In this document: piece after piece, positions 57,546 through 64,000 of the stretch
Numbering within the stretch: position 1 is the stretch's first letter
How the letters are laid out: the number at the start of each line of letters is the position of its first letter
Source of the DNA: Psychrobacillus insolitus
GTDB taxonomy: Bacteria > Bacillota > Bacilli > Bacillales_A > Planococcaceae
Assembly: GCF_003254155.1 (NCBI RefSeq)
Contig: NZ_QKZI01000001.1
Location: 930,001 to 994,000, forward strand
Direction: 5' to 3'
DNA: 64,000 bases
Translations under genes and position numbers: made by a program
Notes under the pieces: model-generated
Told to the model about the DNA's origin: nothing
Seen by the model: the letters and a program-made list of their open reading frames with translations, nothing else
Databases searched by the model: none

Positions 57546-57584
57546 GTAAAAGCCTCTAAAAGTATATCAATTTTTAGAGGCTTA
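57546..57584 (-). terminator. Terminator hairpin between trmFO and xerC
   Basis: Minus-strand stem AAGCCTCTAAAA / TTTTAGAGGCTT (12 bp, perfect), loop of 10, then TTACT. It is 7 nt after the trmFO stop and about 28 nt before xerC. Confidence 0.82.
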
Positions 57585-57590
57585 AAGCAA

Positions 57591-58901
57591 TTAAAGTGCT
57601 GTATTTTCCATAAAGTTTTGAATAGTTGTTAATGCACGATTTGCTAATTGTTCAGTTCTTTCTTTTTTGTCTCTTACTTTTTTTTCAAGATTAGGGAATA
57701 ACCCGAAATTCACATTCATCGGTTGGAAATTTTTTGGATCTGCCTCTGTAATGTATCTCGCCATACTGCCAAGTGCTGTTTCTGGCGGCAATACAATTAG
57801 CTCCTCGTCTAATGCTAATTTAGCAGCATTAATACCTGCTAACAATCCACTTCCTGCTGATTCTACATACCCTTCTACACCAGTCATTTGACCAGCAAAG
57901 AATATTTGTTTATCCGCTTTTAACTGATAAGTAGGTTGAAGAACAGTCGGTGAATTAATAAACGTATTTCGATGCATTACACCATATCGAACGATTTCTA
58001 CATTTTCTAAACCAGGTATTAGCTGCAATACTTCTTTTTGTGGTCCCCATTTTAAATGTGTCTGAAAACCAACAATGTTATAAAGTGTCCCTGCTGCATC
58101 ATCCTGTCTTAGTTGGACAACTGCATATGGACGCTCTCCTGTTTTAGGATCTTCTAGTCCAACTGGCTTCATTGGTCCAAATAATAATGTCTTGCGACCA
58201 CGTGTAGCCATTACTTCTACCGGCATACACCCTTCAAAGTATACTTCTTTTTCAAATTCCTTCAGAGGAACAACTTCGGCTTCAACCAACGCATCATAGA
58301 ATAGATTAAATTCTTCTTCTGTCATTGGGCAATTTAAGTAAGCTGCTTCTCCTTTATCATAACGAGATTTTAGATATACTTTATTCATATCGATACTATC
58401 TTTTTCCACAATTGGAGCAGCAGCATCGTAAAAATATAAATAATCTTGTCCAGTTATTTCTTTAATTTTTTCTGCTAGTGCAGGTGAAGTTAAAGGACCC
58501 GTCGCAATTACCGTAATACCTTCAGGAATTTCCGTTACTTCTCCATTAACTATTTCAATCATTGGATGATTCCGAATTGCATCAGTCACTCTACCTGAAA
58601 AATCATGTCTATCTACAGCTAATGCACCACCTGCCGGAACACTGCTATTATCAGCTGATTGAATAATTAAGGAATCTAGCATGCGCATTTCTTCTTTAAT
58701 AACACCTACAGCATTTGTTAAATTATTAGCCCTAAGTGAGTTAGAACAAACTAACTCCGCAAATTTATCCGTATGATGGGCTGGTGTTTGTTTTACAGGA
58801 CGCATTTCAAAAAGGCGTACTTTCACTCCTCTTTTGGCAATTTGCCAAGCCGCTTCACTTCCTGCTAGCCCTGCACCAATTACGTTTACTATTTTAGTCA
58901 T
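57591..58901 (-). CDS. trmFO: Methylenetetrahydrofolate-tRNA (uracil-54-C5) methyltransferase
   Basis: Flavoenzyme that makes m5U54 in tRNA using methylene-THF. The start is ATG at 58899-58901 ([12 protein letters not shown]), giving 436 residues. FAD-binding [12 protein letters not shown] is at the N-terminus, with the later [21 protein letters not shown], the [11 protein letters not shown] segment and [20 protein letters not shown]. It follows topA directly. Confidence 0.96.
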   Translation of the reverse strand: MTKIVNVIGAGLAGSEAAWQIAKRGVKVRLFEMRPVKQTPAHHTDKFAELVCSNSLRANNLTNAVGVIKEEMRMLDSLIIQSADNSSVPAGGALAVDRHDFSGRVTDAIRNHPMIEIVNGEVTEIPEGITVIATGPLTSPALAEKIKEITGQDYLYFYDAAAPIVEKDSIDMNKVYLKSRYDKGEAAYLNCPMTEEEFNLFYDALVEAEVVPLKEFEKEVYFEGCMPVEVMATRGRKTLLFGPMKPVGLEDPKTGERPYAVVQLRQDDAAGTLYNIVGFQTHLKWGPQKEVLQLIPGLENVEIVRYGVMHRNTFINSPTVLQPTYQLKADKQIFFAGQMTGVEGYVESAGSGLLAGINAAKLALDEELIVLPPETALGSMARYITEADPKNFQPMNVNFGLFPNLEKKVRDKKERTEQLANRALTTIQNFMENTAL

Positions 58902-58919
58902 GTCGTAGCCTTCTTTCAT

Positions 58920-60995
58920 TTAACTCTGTGGATTTTCTTTATAATCACACGCAACACATTGTATTTGGATGCCTTTTTTCAACTTTTTCTCAACTAACAT
59001 TTCATTACATTTTGGACATGTTCTATTTATTGGCTTGTCCCAAGAAACAAACTCACATGTCGGGTATTGGTCACACCCATAAAATAATCGTTTTGTTTTA
59101 CTTTTACGTTCAACAATTTGACCTTCGCCACATGTTGTACAAGGAACACCGATCTCTTTTATAATTGCTTTTGTATTACGACAATCCGGGAAGTTACTAC
59201 ATGCCATAAATTTTCCGTATCTTCCTAGTTTATATACCATTGGAGAACCACATTTTTCACAATCTTCTCCTGTAGGTTCATCCTTAATGATGATTTTTTC
59301 CATTTCAGCATCTGCATAGGTCACACGCTTTTCAAAGTCTTGATAGAAACCATCGATTACTTTAACCCATTCAACTTGCCCATCTTCTATACTATCCAAA
59401 TCTCTTTCCATTTGAGCTGTAAATTCAACATCTAATATTTGCGGAAAGAATTCTAGCACTAATTGATGAACAATTGTACCTAACTCAGTTGGAACAAAGC
59501 GTTTTGTTTCAAGAGCTACATAGCCTCTTTTTTGAATAGTATCTAATGTAGGAGCGTAAGTAGACGGGCGACCAATTCCAACTTCTTCGAGTGTTTTTAC
59601 CAATCTTGCTTCCGAATATCTCGGAGGTGGTTGAGTAAAATGCTGTTTCGGTTCAATTAATAATGAATCTACTATGTCACCAACTTCTAACACTGGCAGT
59701 AATTTATCTTTATCTTCTGTTTGATCATCTGAACTTTCTACATATACTTTCATAAATCCAGGGAATTTCACTTGCGAACCGTTTGCGCGGAAAATAGCAA
59801 TCCCATTTTTCAAATCTACGGCAACTGTATCCAAAGTTGCTGGTGACATTTGGCTAGCTACAAAACGTTCCCAGATCAATTTATATAAACGTAATTGATC
59901 TCTAGAAAGAATTACCTTTAACTCATCAGGAGTTCTTAAAAGGCTTGTAGGTCTGACCGCTTCATGGGCATCCTGTGATTTTTTCGATTGTTTCTCTGCA
60001 ACTTTAGTTGAAATATATTCTGCACCAAATTCATTTTTTATGTATTCATGTGCTTCAGTTTTGGCTGTTTCAGAAATTCTCGTAGAATCAGTTCTCATGT
60101 AAGTGATGAGACCTACAGTGCCTTCTTTTTTGCCAAGGTCGATTCCTTCATATAACTGCTGCGCGAGCATCATTGTTTTTCTTGCTCTGAAATTAAGTTT
60201 TCGAGCTGCTTCTTGTTGAAGAGATGATGTTGTAAATGATGAAGCTGGATTTCTTTTTCTTTCTTTTTTCACAACATTTGTAACTTCAAACTCTTTGCCT
60301 TTAATCCCATTTAATACATTTTTCACTTCATCTTCGTTCGTAAGTTTTACTTTATCCTTATCTGTACCAAAATAAAAGGCATCGAATGCTTTTTTACTTT
60401 TTTCAAATTGACCTTCAATCGTCCAATATTCTTCTGGAATGAAGCCATTAATTTCATTTTCACGATCGATAATAAGACGTAAAGCTACAGATTGTACTCG
60501 GCCAGCTGATAGTCCTTTTTTTACTTTTTTCCATAAAATAGGACTGATATTATAACCTACTAGACGGTCTAGTATTCTTCGAGCTTGTTGGGCATCAACC
60601 AAATCCATATTGATAGCTCGTGGATGTTTAAATGATTCTAATATCGCGTCTTTCGTTATTTCATTAAAGACTACTCGACAATCAGAATCAATATCAACTT
60701 TTAGTGCAGTCGCTAAATGCCATGCAATTGCTTCCCCTTCTCTGTCTGGGTCAGCTGCGAGATAAACTTTTTTTGCTTTTTTTGCTGCATTTTTTAAATC
60801 TTGCAATACGGGACCTTTGCCTCGTATAGTAATATATTTTGGCTCATAGTTATTCTCGACATCTACACCCATTTGACTTCTAGGTAAGTCTCGAACATGC
60901 CCTACTGACGCTTTTACTTTATATTTCTTTCCAAGATAACGTTCTATTGTTTTTGCCTTTGCAGGCGATTCTACAATTACTAAATAATCCGACAT
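58920..60995 (-). CDS. topA: DNA topoisomerase I
   Basis: Relaxes negative supercoils. It has 691 residues. The TOPRIM domain ([30 protein letters not shown]) is followed by the active-site region [14 protein letters not shown] holding the catalytic tyrosine. Three C-terminal Cys4 zinc fingers follow (CEKCG...CSNFPDC, CTTCG...CDQYPTC, CPKCN...CVAC). The ATG has AAGGAGGCACATCT upstream. It sits at the edge of the accessory region; dprA, which commonly lies upstream, is not found here. Confidence 0.98.
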   Translation of the reverse strand: MSDYLVIVESPAKAKTIERYLGKKYKVKASVGHVRDLPRSQMGVDVENNYEPKYITIRGKGPVLQDLKNAAKKAKKVYLAADPDREGEAIAWHLATALKVDIDSDCRVVFNEITKDAILESFKHPRAINMDLVDAQQARRILDRLVGYNISPILWKKVKKGLSAGRVQSVALRLIIDRENEINGFIPEEYWTIEGQFEKSKKAFDAFYFGTDKDKVKLTNEDEVKNVLNGIKGKEFEVTNVVKKERKRNPASSFTTSSLQQEAARKLNFRARKTMMLAQQLYEGIDLGKKEGTVGLITYMRTDSTRISETAKTEAHEYIKNEFGAEYISTKVAEKQSKKSQDAHEAVRPTSLLRTPDELKVILSRDQLRLYKLIWERFVASQMSPATLDTVAVDLKNGIAIFRANGSQVKFPGFMKVYVESSDDQTEDKDKLLPVLEVGDIVDSLLIEPKQHFTQPPPRYSEARLVKTLEEVGIGRPSTYAPTLDTIQKRGYVALETKRFVPTELGTIVHQLVLEFFPQILDVEFTAQMERDLDSIEDGQVEWVKVIDGFYQDFEKRVTYADAEMEKIIIKDEPTGEDCEKCGSPMVYKLGRYGKFMACSNFPDCRNTKAIIKEIGVPCTTCGEGQIVERKSKTKRLFYGCDQYPTCEFVSWDKPINRTCPKCNEMLVEKKLKKGIQIQCVACDYKENPQS

Positions 60996-61326
60996 AGATG
61001 TGCCTCCTTATAGAAGGTAACTCGTTTTAATCTTCAAAACAAATACCTGTTGCAAAATGTATAACAGTTTTCAACATAAAGCAAGTTAAATGCTGTTTAT
61101 TAATTTTAATTGTTGTTTATTAATGTAACATAGTATTTGAAGTTATTAATATTAATTTTTGTATTCGTTAAACTTTTTAATTATTGTTTATTGTTATTTA
61201 GTTGGTCACTTATTTGGTCACTCGATAACGAAAAAACAAACTGTATCACTGGTTTTGTCGAAACGTGTACTATTCTGTTTTATTATAGAAGAAAGCCCTT
61301 CCACAAATAAGTGGTTGGGCTTTCTT
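60996..61326. other. AT-rich intergenic region between topA and the accessory cassette
   Basis: About 330 nt without a convincing gene. It holds repeated TGTTTATTA motifs near 61093, 61114 and 61184 and a 9-bp direct repeat TTGGTCACT at 61202-61210 and 61214-61222. The topA promoter should be near 61040-61100 (TTGAAA and TATACA motifs occur but are not well spaced). A plus-strand reading frame from 61159 has no ribosome site and runs through the hairpin, so I do not accept it. Confidence 0.5.
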
Positions 61327-61334
61327 CTATATAA
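61284..61334 (-). terminator. Large, possibly bidirectional terminator hairpin
   Basis: AGAAGAAAGCCC(TT)CCAC, loop AAATAA, GTGG(TT)GGGCTTTCTTCT: arms of 16 paired bases with a small internal loop. It follows the stop region of the 57-residue gene, whose TAG at 61327-61329 lies inside the outer arm. The near symmetry suggests it can stop transcription from either side. Confidence 0.8.
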
Positions 61335-61500
61335 AAAGGTAAGAGGCTCTTTCTAACCCTTCTACAACTCCCAAACGAAATCCATATTCGGCAATCAGCG
61401 TTTTATTTGATTCATCTTTTTCAAGCTGCTTACCTATCTTCTTCAAATCTTTTCTCGCTAATTCTAAGAGTCCATCTAACATTTCATTTCTTCTTTCCAT
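61327..61500 (-). CDS. Small charged helical protein (57 aa) in the accessory cassette
   Basis: An unrecognised 57-residue gene with an excellent ribosome site (AGGAG, 7 nt, ATG at 61498-61500). The protein begins MERRNEMLDGLLELARKD, continues with Lys/Glu-rich sequence and ends ERASYLFI. It looks like a single amphipathic helical hairpin; no membrane segment is present. It is the last gene of the minus-strand unit after the actin-like ATPase, the ribbon-helix-helix gene and a 44-codon gene. Its stop codon is in the terminator arm. Confidence 0.7.
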   Translation of the reverse strand: MERRNEMLDGLLELARKDLKKIGKQLEKDESNKTLIAEYGFRLGVVEGLERASYLFI

Positions 61501-61520
61501 TAACACACTCCTTTTTATTT

Positions 61521-61655
61521 TTAAAATGTACCTGTAATAAACCTAAAAAATATATATGGGATTGCGATCATCAACACTAAGTCATTTAGAAGCTGCTCTC
61601 TTTTTTCCGCGGTTTCCTTTTCTTCATCCAATTGATCTTCATCTTTTTTGGACAG
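61521..61655 (-). CDS. Putative 44-aa tail-anchored peptide with a CTG start
   Basis: A possible small gene starting at CTG (61653-61655), 6 nt after AAAGGGG. No ATG or GTG exists upstream in frame before a stop; a TTG eight codons downstream has no good ribosome site. The product has an acidic/basic helical half (SKKDEDQLDEEKETAEKREQ) and a C-terminal hydrophobic segment (LVLMIAIPYIFFRFITGTF), as in tail-anchored peptides. It lies 16 nt after the ribbon-helix-helix gene. The unusual start makes this tentative. Confidence 0.45.
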   Translation of the reverse strand: MSKKDEDQLDEEKETAEKREQLLNDLVLMIAIPYIFFRFITGTF

Positions 61656-61671
61656 AACTATCCCCTTTCGA

Positions 61672-61929
61672 TTATAGGTATCCTTGCATTAATTCAAGCG
61701 TGTACGCATCTTTCTTTTTACTTACTATCGGTTCATCTTCTATAGAAGGTAATCCTCTTTTGTTGCCTGCAGCTTCTCTTTTGATATCCTCGTCTATTAA
61801 TCGTTTCACGTATTTACTAAAGTTTCGTTTTTTGCCCGTTAACCTATTTGGTCTTTCTGCATGATTCAATAGCTCTACATCTAATTCGTCCTCATCATTA
61901 AAACTAACTGATTTATTTGTACGCCCCAT
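61672..61929 (-). CDS. Ribbon-helix-helix protein, ParR-like partner of the actin-like ATPase
   Basis: An 85-residue basic protein with a ribbon-helix-helix pattern: strand TNKSVSFN, first helix around DVELLNHAE, then KRNFSKYVKRLIDEDIKRE as second helix. A polar tail follows. Its ATG directly abuts the TAA of the actin-like gene. In type II plasmid partition the gene after the actin (parM) encodes a ribbon-helix-helix adaptor (ParR) that binds the centromere and the filament. The order and fold are consistent with this; no DNA-binding target is proven. Confidence 0.72.
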   Translation of the reverse strand: MGRTNKSVSFNDEDELDVELLNHAERPNRLTGKKRNFSKYVKRLIDEDIKREAAGNKRGLPSIEDEPIVSKKKDAYTLELMQGYL

Positions 61930-62790
61930 TTATCCAAATGCTCCCTCCGCTAGTGCATAAAATCCGACTGCATTTGCGAAAACGGGATGTAATTTTGTCA
62001 CCCCATTCCCACGAACCAGTTCTGGCACTAATATTTCTGCATTATGGTAATGTTCGATAAGGTGAGGGGCAATTCCTTCTGCTATTCCTCCACAGATTAA
62101 TACTTTGTCATTTTTGTTCCATTTCAATTTAGTCGTGTTTCGAATTATTCCTCTTGCGATGGTTCCTAGATCATCCTTATTGTTAACTGTTTCTACACCA
62201 AAATTAAACGTAGTAGAAGCCGTATTTATAAGCTTCCTATCAACAATGGAAACCACATTAACAGTTCCGCTTCCTATGTCAATAATCTTAATAATGCCAT
62301 CTTGTGGACAACTCCAAATAGCGCCACTTCCCTCTGGAGCTACACCTACTTTTTCTATATTAATGACTCTTGTTTTTCCATTCACTTTTATTTCATGAAT
62401 GCCTATTAACATAGAAGAAATAGCATCCTTTTCCGCTTGTTTGTGACGTTTAATAGGTTGCCCTGTAACTAGTGCTATGTCTGTGAAATGTGGACAGTAG
62501 CGTTCTAAATAACGATTAATTGCAAGTAGTACCCTAATCTTTGTATCCTCGTGTGCTTTGCTATCTCCATACATAGTTCCGTCCCCAAATTGATCTTCGT
62601 GTTCTGCTATAGATCCAGCAAAACCTTTTCTTCCATTAATCTCGAATTCCATATCATCCCTTCCAAATACTTCTTCCACATCACGCTCGAACCAGTCACA
62701 AATGTTCGTTTTAAATGAGTCAATACCGAATGGCCCCACTACCTTTGCTTTGTGGTTTCCTGCATCTACACCAAGTATCAATCTGTTCAT
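61930..62790 (-). CDS. ParM/AlfA-like actin ATPase (DNA segregation)
   Basis: A 286-residue member of the actin/Hsp70 superfamily of the ParM/StbA type. Phosphate-1 loop: VDAGNHKAKVV (D9, G11, K14). Phosphate-2 loop: IIDIGSGTVNVVSI (D171, G173, G175). Adenosine loop: LICGGIAEGI (G234-G235). The size resembles AlfA (about 275) more than R1 ParM (about 320). Such filaments push or pull plasmid or phage DNA copies apart. The ATG has AAAGGGGCAAGGTA upstream. It is followed by a ribbon-helix-helix gene and preceded by repeat DNA suited to a centromere or operator. Confidence 0.83.
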   Translation of the reverse strand: MNRLILGVDAGNHKAKVVGPFGIDSFKTNICDWFERDVEEVFGRDDMEFEINGRKGFAGSIAEHEDQFGDGTMYGDSKAHEDTKIRVLLAINRYLERYCPHFTDIALVTGQPIKRHKQAEKDAISSMLIGIHEIKVNGKTRVINIEKVGVAPEGSGAIWSCPQDGIIKIIDIGSGTVNVVSIVDRKLINTASTTFNFGVETVNNKDDLGTIARGIIRNTTKLKWNKNDKVLICGGIAEGIAPHLIEHYHNAEILVPELVRGNGVTKLHPVFANAVGFYALAEGAFG

Positions 62791-62884
62791 TACCTTGCCC
62801 CTTTCGTTTTTTACTACACTTGTAATACAAATATAGGTTGCGAGACAGGAAGTTATGACAATTGTAATAAATTAATTTAACAGG

Positions 62885-62913
62885 TTATGAAGCTACCTCC
62901 CTCTTCATATAAT
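62885..62913 (+). promoter_or_regulatory. Candidate promoter for the plus-strand unit
   Basis: A perfect TATAAT at 62908-62913 with a poor -35 (TTATGA, 62885-62890) at 17 nt. The start of transcription would fall at about 62920, at the left arm of the inverted repeat, which suits a repressible promoter. Confidence 0.5.
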
Positions 62914-62918
62914 GCTAA

Positions 62919-62963
62919 TATCCCTAGGAATCCTACTAAACTTAGGAATCATTACTAGGGATA
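62919..62963. repeat. Nested inverted and direct repeats, candidate operator/centromere
   Basis: Outer perfect inverted repeat TATCCCTAG (62919-62927) / CTAGGGATA (62955-62963). Inside are two direct copies of TAGGAATC (62925-62932 and 62943-62950), each followed by TACTA, 18 nt apart, and an inner inverted pair TCCTA/TAGGA. Ribbon-helix-helix proteins bind short repeats like these. It lies between the divergent units. Confidence 0.75.
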
Positions 62964-62988
62964 ACACTAAAAAAATGGGGGTTACCAG

Positions 62989-63483
62989 TTGAAGAGAATG
63001 GGGGAGAAAGACAGGAAGGTGAGAAGTGATAAAAAAGTGGACGTGAAACCAACGATGTCATTGGAATTAAAGGATTTACTTTACCACTTTGCACATCTTA
63101 GCGAAGAACCAGTAAAAGATGCAGCACAAAGACTGATTGAAAAAGCAGTTACCCATGAATTAATCATTGCTTCTATTAGAAAATGGTTTCGGAGGGATTA
63201 TCATCGACCTAATACAATCACGGCTGGGTATAGCGACCGACCAAAACTAAAAATAACGATGAAAGGAGAAACGGGAAAAGTTACTATTAAGTTTCCGCAA
63301 GAAAGCTATGATACTCTCTGTAACCTTGCTCATGCTTTAGATATAACCCCAACATCTACCGCTGCTGTATTGATCAAAATGACACTCTACAATAAGGATT
63401 TTATGGATGAGTATATCCGTTTTTATCTACGCCACCTCGAACCTCGTAAAATAGAAGCGATCAACAAGCTATTAAAACTTTGA
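62989..63483 (+). CDS. Tandem ribbon-helix-helix-like protein (probable DNA-binding regulator)
   Basis: A 164-residue basic protein with no name I recognise. Two halves look alike with an offset of about 80 residues: KVDVK at 16-20 with KVTIK at 97-101, an AH pair at 35-36 with 114-115, AA at 45-46 with 125-126, and IR at 63-64 with 143-144. Each half has a strand followed by two helices, as in a ribbon-helix-helix monomer, so one chain may form a pseudo-dimer. Start: TTG at 62989-62991, 8 nt after GGGGG; an ATG three codons on lacks a site. Divergent from the actin-like gene and next to the repeats; a role as repressor or centromere binder is inferred. Confidence 0.7.
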   Translation: MKRMGEKDRKVRSDKKVDVKPTMSLELKDLLYHFAHLSEEPVKDAAQRLIEKAVTHELIIASIRKWFRRDYHRPNTITAGYSDRPKLKITMKGETGKVTIKFPQESYDTLCNLAHALDITPTSTAAVLIKMTLYNKDFMDEYIRFYLRHLEPRKIEAINKLLKL

Positions 63484-63495
63484 AAGGATGAGAGA

Positions 63496-63666
63496 TTGAT
63501 AAATATTATTGGATTCGGGCTGTGCGGAATCGTATTGACTGCATGGGCCATCGAAAAGTTTAATATAACGGAATGGGAGGTTTGGAAGGAAAAAGAAGTG
63601 TTAGAAGTTGTAGAACCGTCAATCACTAACCGGGTTCGACCGAATGAATTTGAAATATTTGTATAA
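63496..63666 (+). CDS. Small membrane peptide (56 aa)
   Basis: A 56-residue gene with a TTG start at 63496-63498 behind AAAGGATGAGAGA, 12 nt after the stop of the tandem ribbon-helix-helix gene. One N-terminal hydrophobic segment (IIGFGLCGIVLTAWAI) is followed by a charged, Glu-rich tail with EWEVWKEKEVLEVVEP. It has no known relatives that I can name. Start codon, ribosome site and the hairpin directly after support a real gene. Confidence 0.6.
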   Translation: MINIIGFGLCGIVLTAWAIEKFNITEWEVWKEKEVLEVVEPSITNRVRPNEFEIFV

Positions 63667-63674
63667 TCAAAACA

Positions 63675-63706
63675 AGCGACCAACTCATTATGAGAAGGTC
63701 GCTATC
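63675..63706. terminator. Bidirectional terminator between convergent genes
   Basis: GCGACC (63677-63682 region) pairs with GGTCGC, and the inner CTCA/TGAG arms stack on it. The plus strand ends in CTTTTTATTT and the minus strand in TTGTTTTG, so it serves the plus-strand small gene and the minus-strand SPOR gene. Confidence 0.75.
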
Positions 63707-63709
63707 TTT

Positions 63710-64000
63710 TTATTTAGTTTCGTCAATCAAGTAAGTAAGCCAACCATACTTCGCTGTGATTTTCGCTCGAGCATTTTCTGCAGCTTCTTTTGTCGTAAAT
63801 GTACCTGTGTAAATGCGATAATCAGAATTGAATGAAGTAGTATCAGCAGCTTCATGTATTACGAAACCAAAATCTGTTTTTATTTTATTGACTGCATCCG
63901 CGAGCGCACTTGCGTTTTTGAAAGTGCCTGTTTTGATGCGGTATGTTCCTTTTGTTTGAGTAGCTGTTTTAGTTGCAACAGGTTTGGATACTTGAGTTAC
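63710..64000 (-). CDS. C-terminus of a SPOR-domain protein, probable phage-type cell-wall hydrolase
   Basis: Only the last 96 residues are in the window; the N-terminus lies beyond the right edge. It has a Thr/Lys/Gln linker, then two related modules: GTYRIKTGTFKNASALADAV and YRIYTGTFTTKEAAENARAK, each with the SPOR-type pattern of strand, Gly-Thr-Phe turn and Ala-rich helix. Paired SPOR modules at the C-terminus are common in N-acetylmuramoyl-L-alanine amidases and endolysins of Bacillales phages, where they bind peptidoglycan. The catalytic domain cannot be seen, so the enzyme type is inferred. Confidence 0.72.
   Translation of the reverse strand, partial: VTQVSKPVATKTATQTKGTYRIKTGTFKNASALADAVNKIKTDFGFVIHEAADTTSFNSDYRIYTGTFTTKEAAENARAKITAKYGWLTYLIDETK

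Noticed and set aside
61130-61290. Minus-strand tail (…DQISDQ…) resembling the C-terminus of a phage integrase crossing an attachment site
   Set aside because: Only about 30 codons are open, no catalytic residues are present and upstream frame is closed by a stop; similarity is impressionistic.
61159-61356. Plus-strand open frame of 65 codons in the topA upstream gap
   Set aside because: No ribosome site, runs through the terminator hairpin and ends in the 57-residue gene on the other strand.
1-64000. CRISPR arrays, tRNA or rRNA genes, insertion-sequence transposases
   Set aside because: None seen: the only regular direct repeats are the coding infB repeats, and no transposase motifs or tRNA-like cloverleaf was found by eye.

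Overview
The window is AT-rich chromosomal DNA of an endospore-forming, motile low-GC Gram-positive bacterium. The B. subtilis-like order of the translation/polC block, the dipicolinate genes, CodY, the Gram-positive PolC and the single fla/che operon place it in Bacillales. I infer a member of the Planococcaceae (Lysinibacillus/Psychrobacillus/Solibacillus-like), but nothing in the window fixes the genus. Nearly every gene is on the minus strand, so transcription runs from high to low coordinates.

Region A (about 53.7-61.0 kb) is topA-trmFO-xerC-hslV-hslU-codY. It covers DNA topology, tRNA m5U54 methylation, chromosome dimer resolution, an ATP-dependent protease and the global nutrient repressor. 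Region B (53.5-26.0 kb) is one 27.5-kb fla/che operon: flgB, flgC, fliE-fliJ, a MotE-like gene, fliK, flgD, a TIGR02530-like gene, the hook gene, swrD, fliL, fliM, fliY, cheY, fliO/Z, fliP, fliQ, fliR, flhB, flhA, flhF, flhG, cheB, cheA, cheW, cheC, cheD, a small membrane protein, sigD and swrB. It encodes the basal body, export gate, C-ring switch, chemotaxis core and the flagellar sigma factor.

Region C (25.9-2.6 kb) is the growth-essential block: rpsB-tsf-pyrH-frr-uppS-cdsA-dxr-rseP-polC-rimP-nusA-ylxR-ylxQ-infB-ylxP-rbfA-truB-ribF-rpsO-pnp-mlpA. It is cut by hairpins that look like Rho-independent terminators, several of them 24-40 nt before the next start codon. proS (normally between rseP and polC) and ylxY (normally between pnp and mlpA) are absent from their usual places. 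Region D (2.5 kb to the left edge) is ymxH-dpaA-dpaB-asd, linking spore dipicolinate synthesis to the aspartate pathway.

Region E (about 61.0-64.0 kb, upstream of topA) is unlike the rest and looks like part of a prophage or plasmid-type element. It has a minus-strand unit of an actin-like ATPase, an adjacent ribbon-helix-helix partner and two small genes. A divergent plus-strand unit encodes a protein that appears to be two ribbon-helix-helix domains in one chain, followed by a 56-residue membrane peptide. Between the units lie nested inverted and direct repeats at a predicted promoter. At the right edge is the C-terminus of a protein with SPOR-like repeats, probably a cell-wall hydrolase. 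This cassette is the most novel part of the window. The other main oddities are a probable frame break in the small gene between cheD and sigD, the displaced proS, an expanded IF2 repeat, and the frequent TTG/GTG starts in the fla/che operon.
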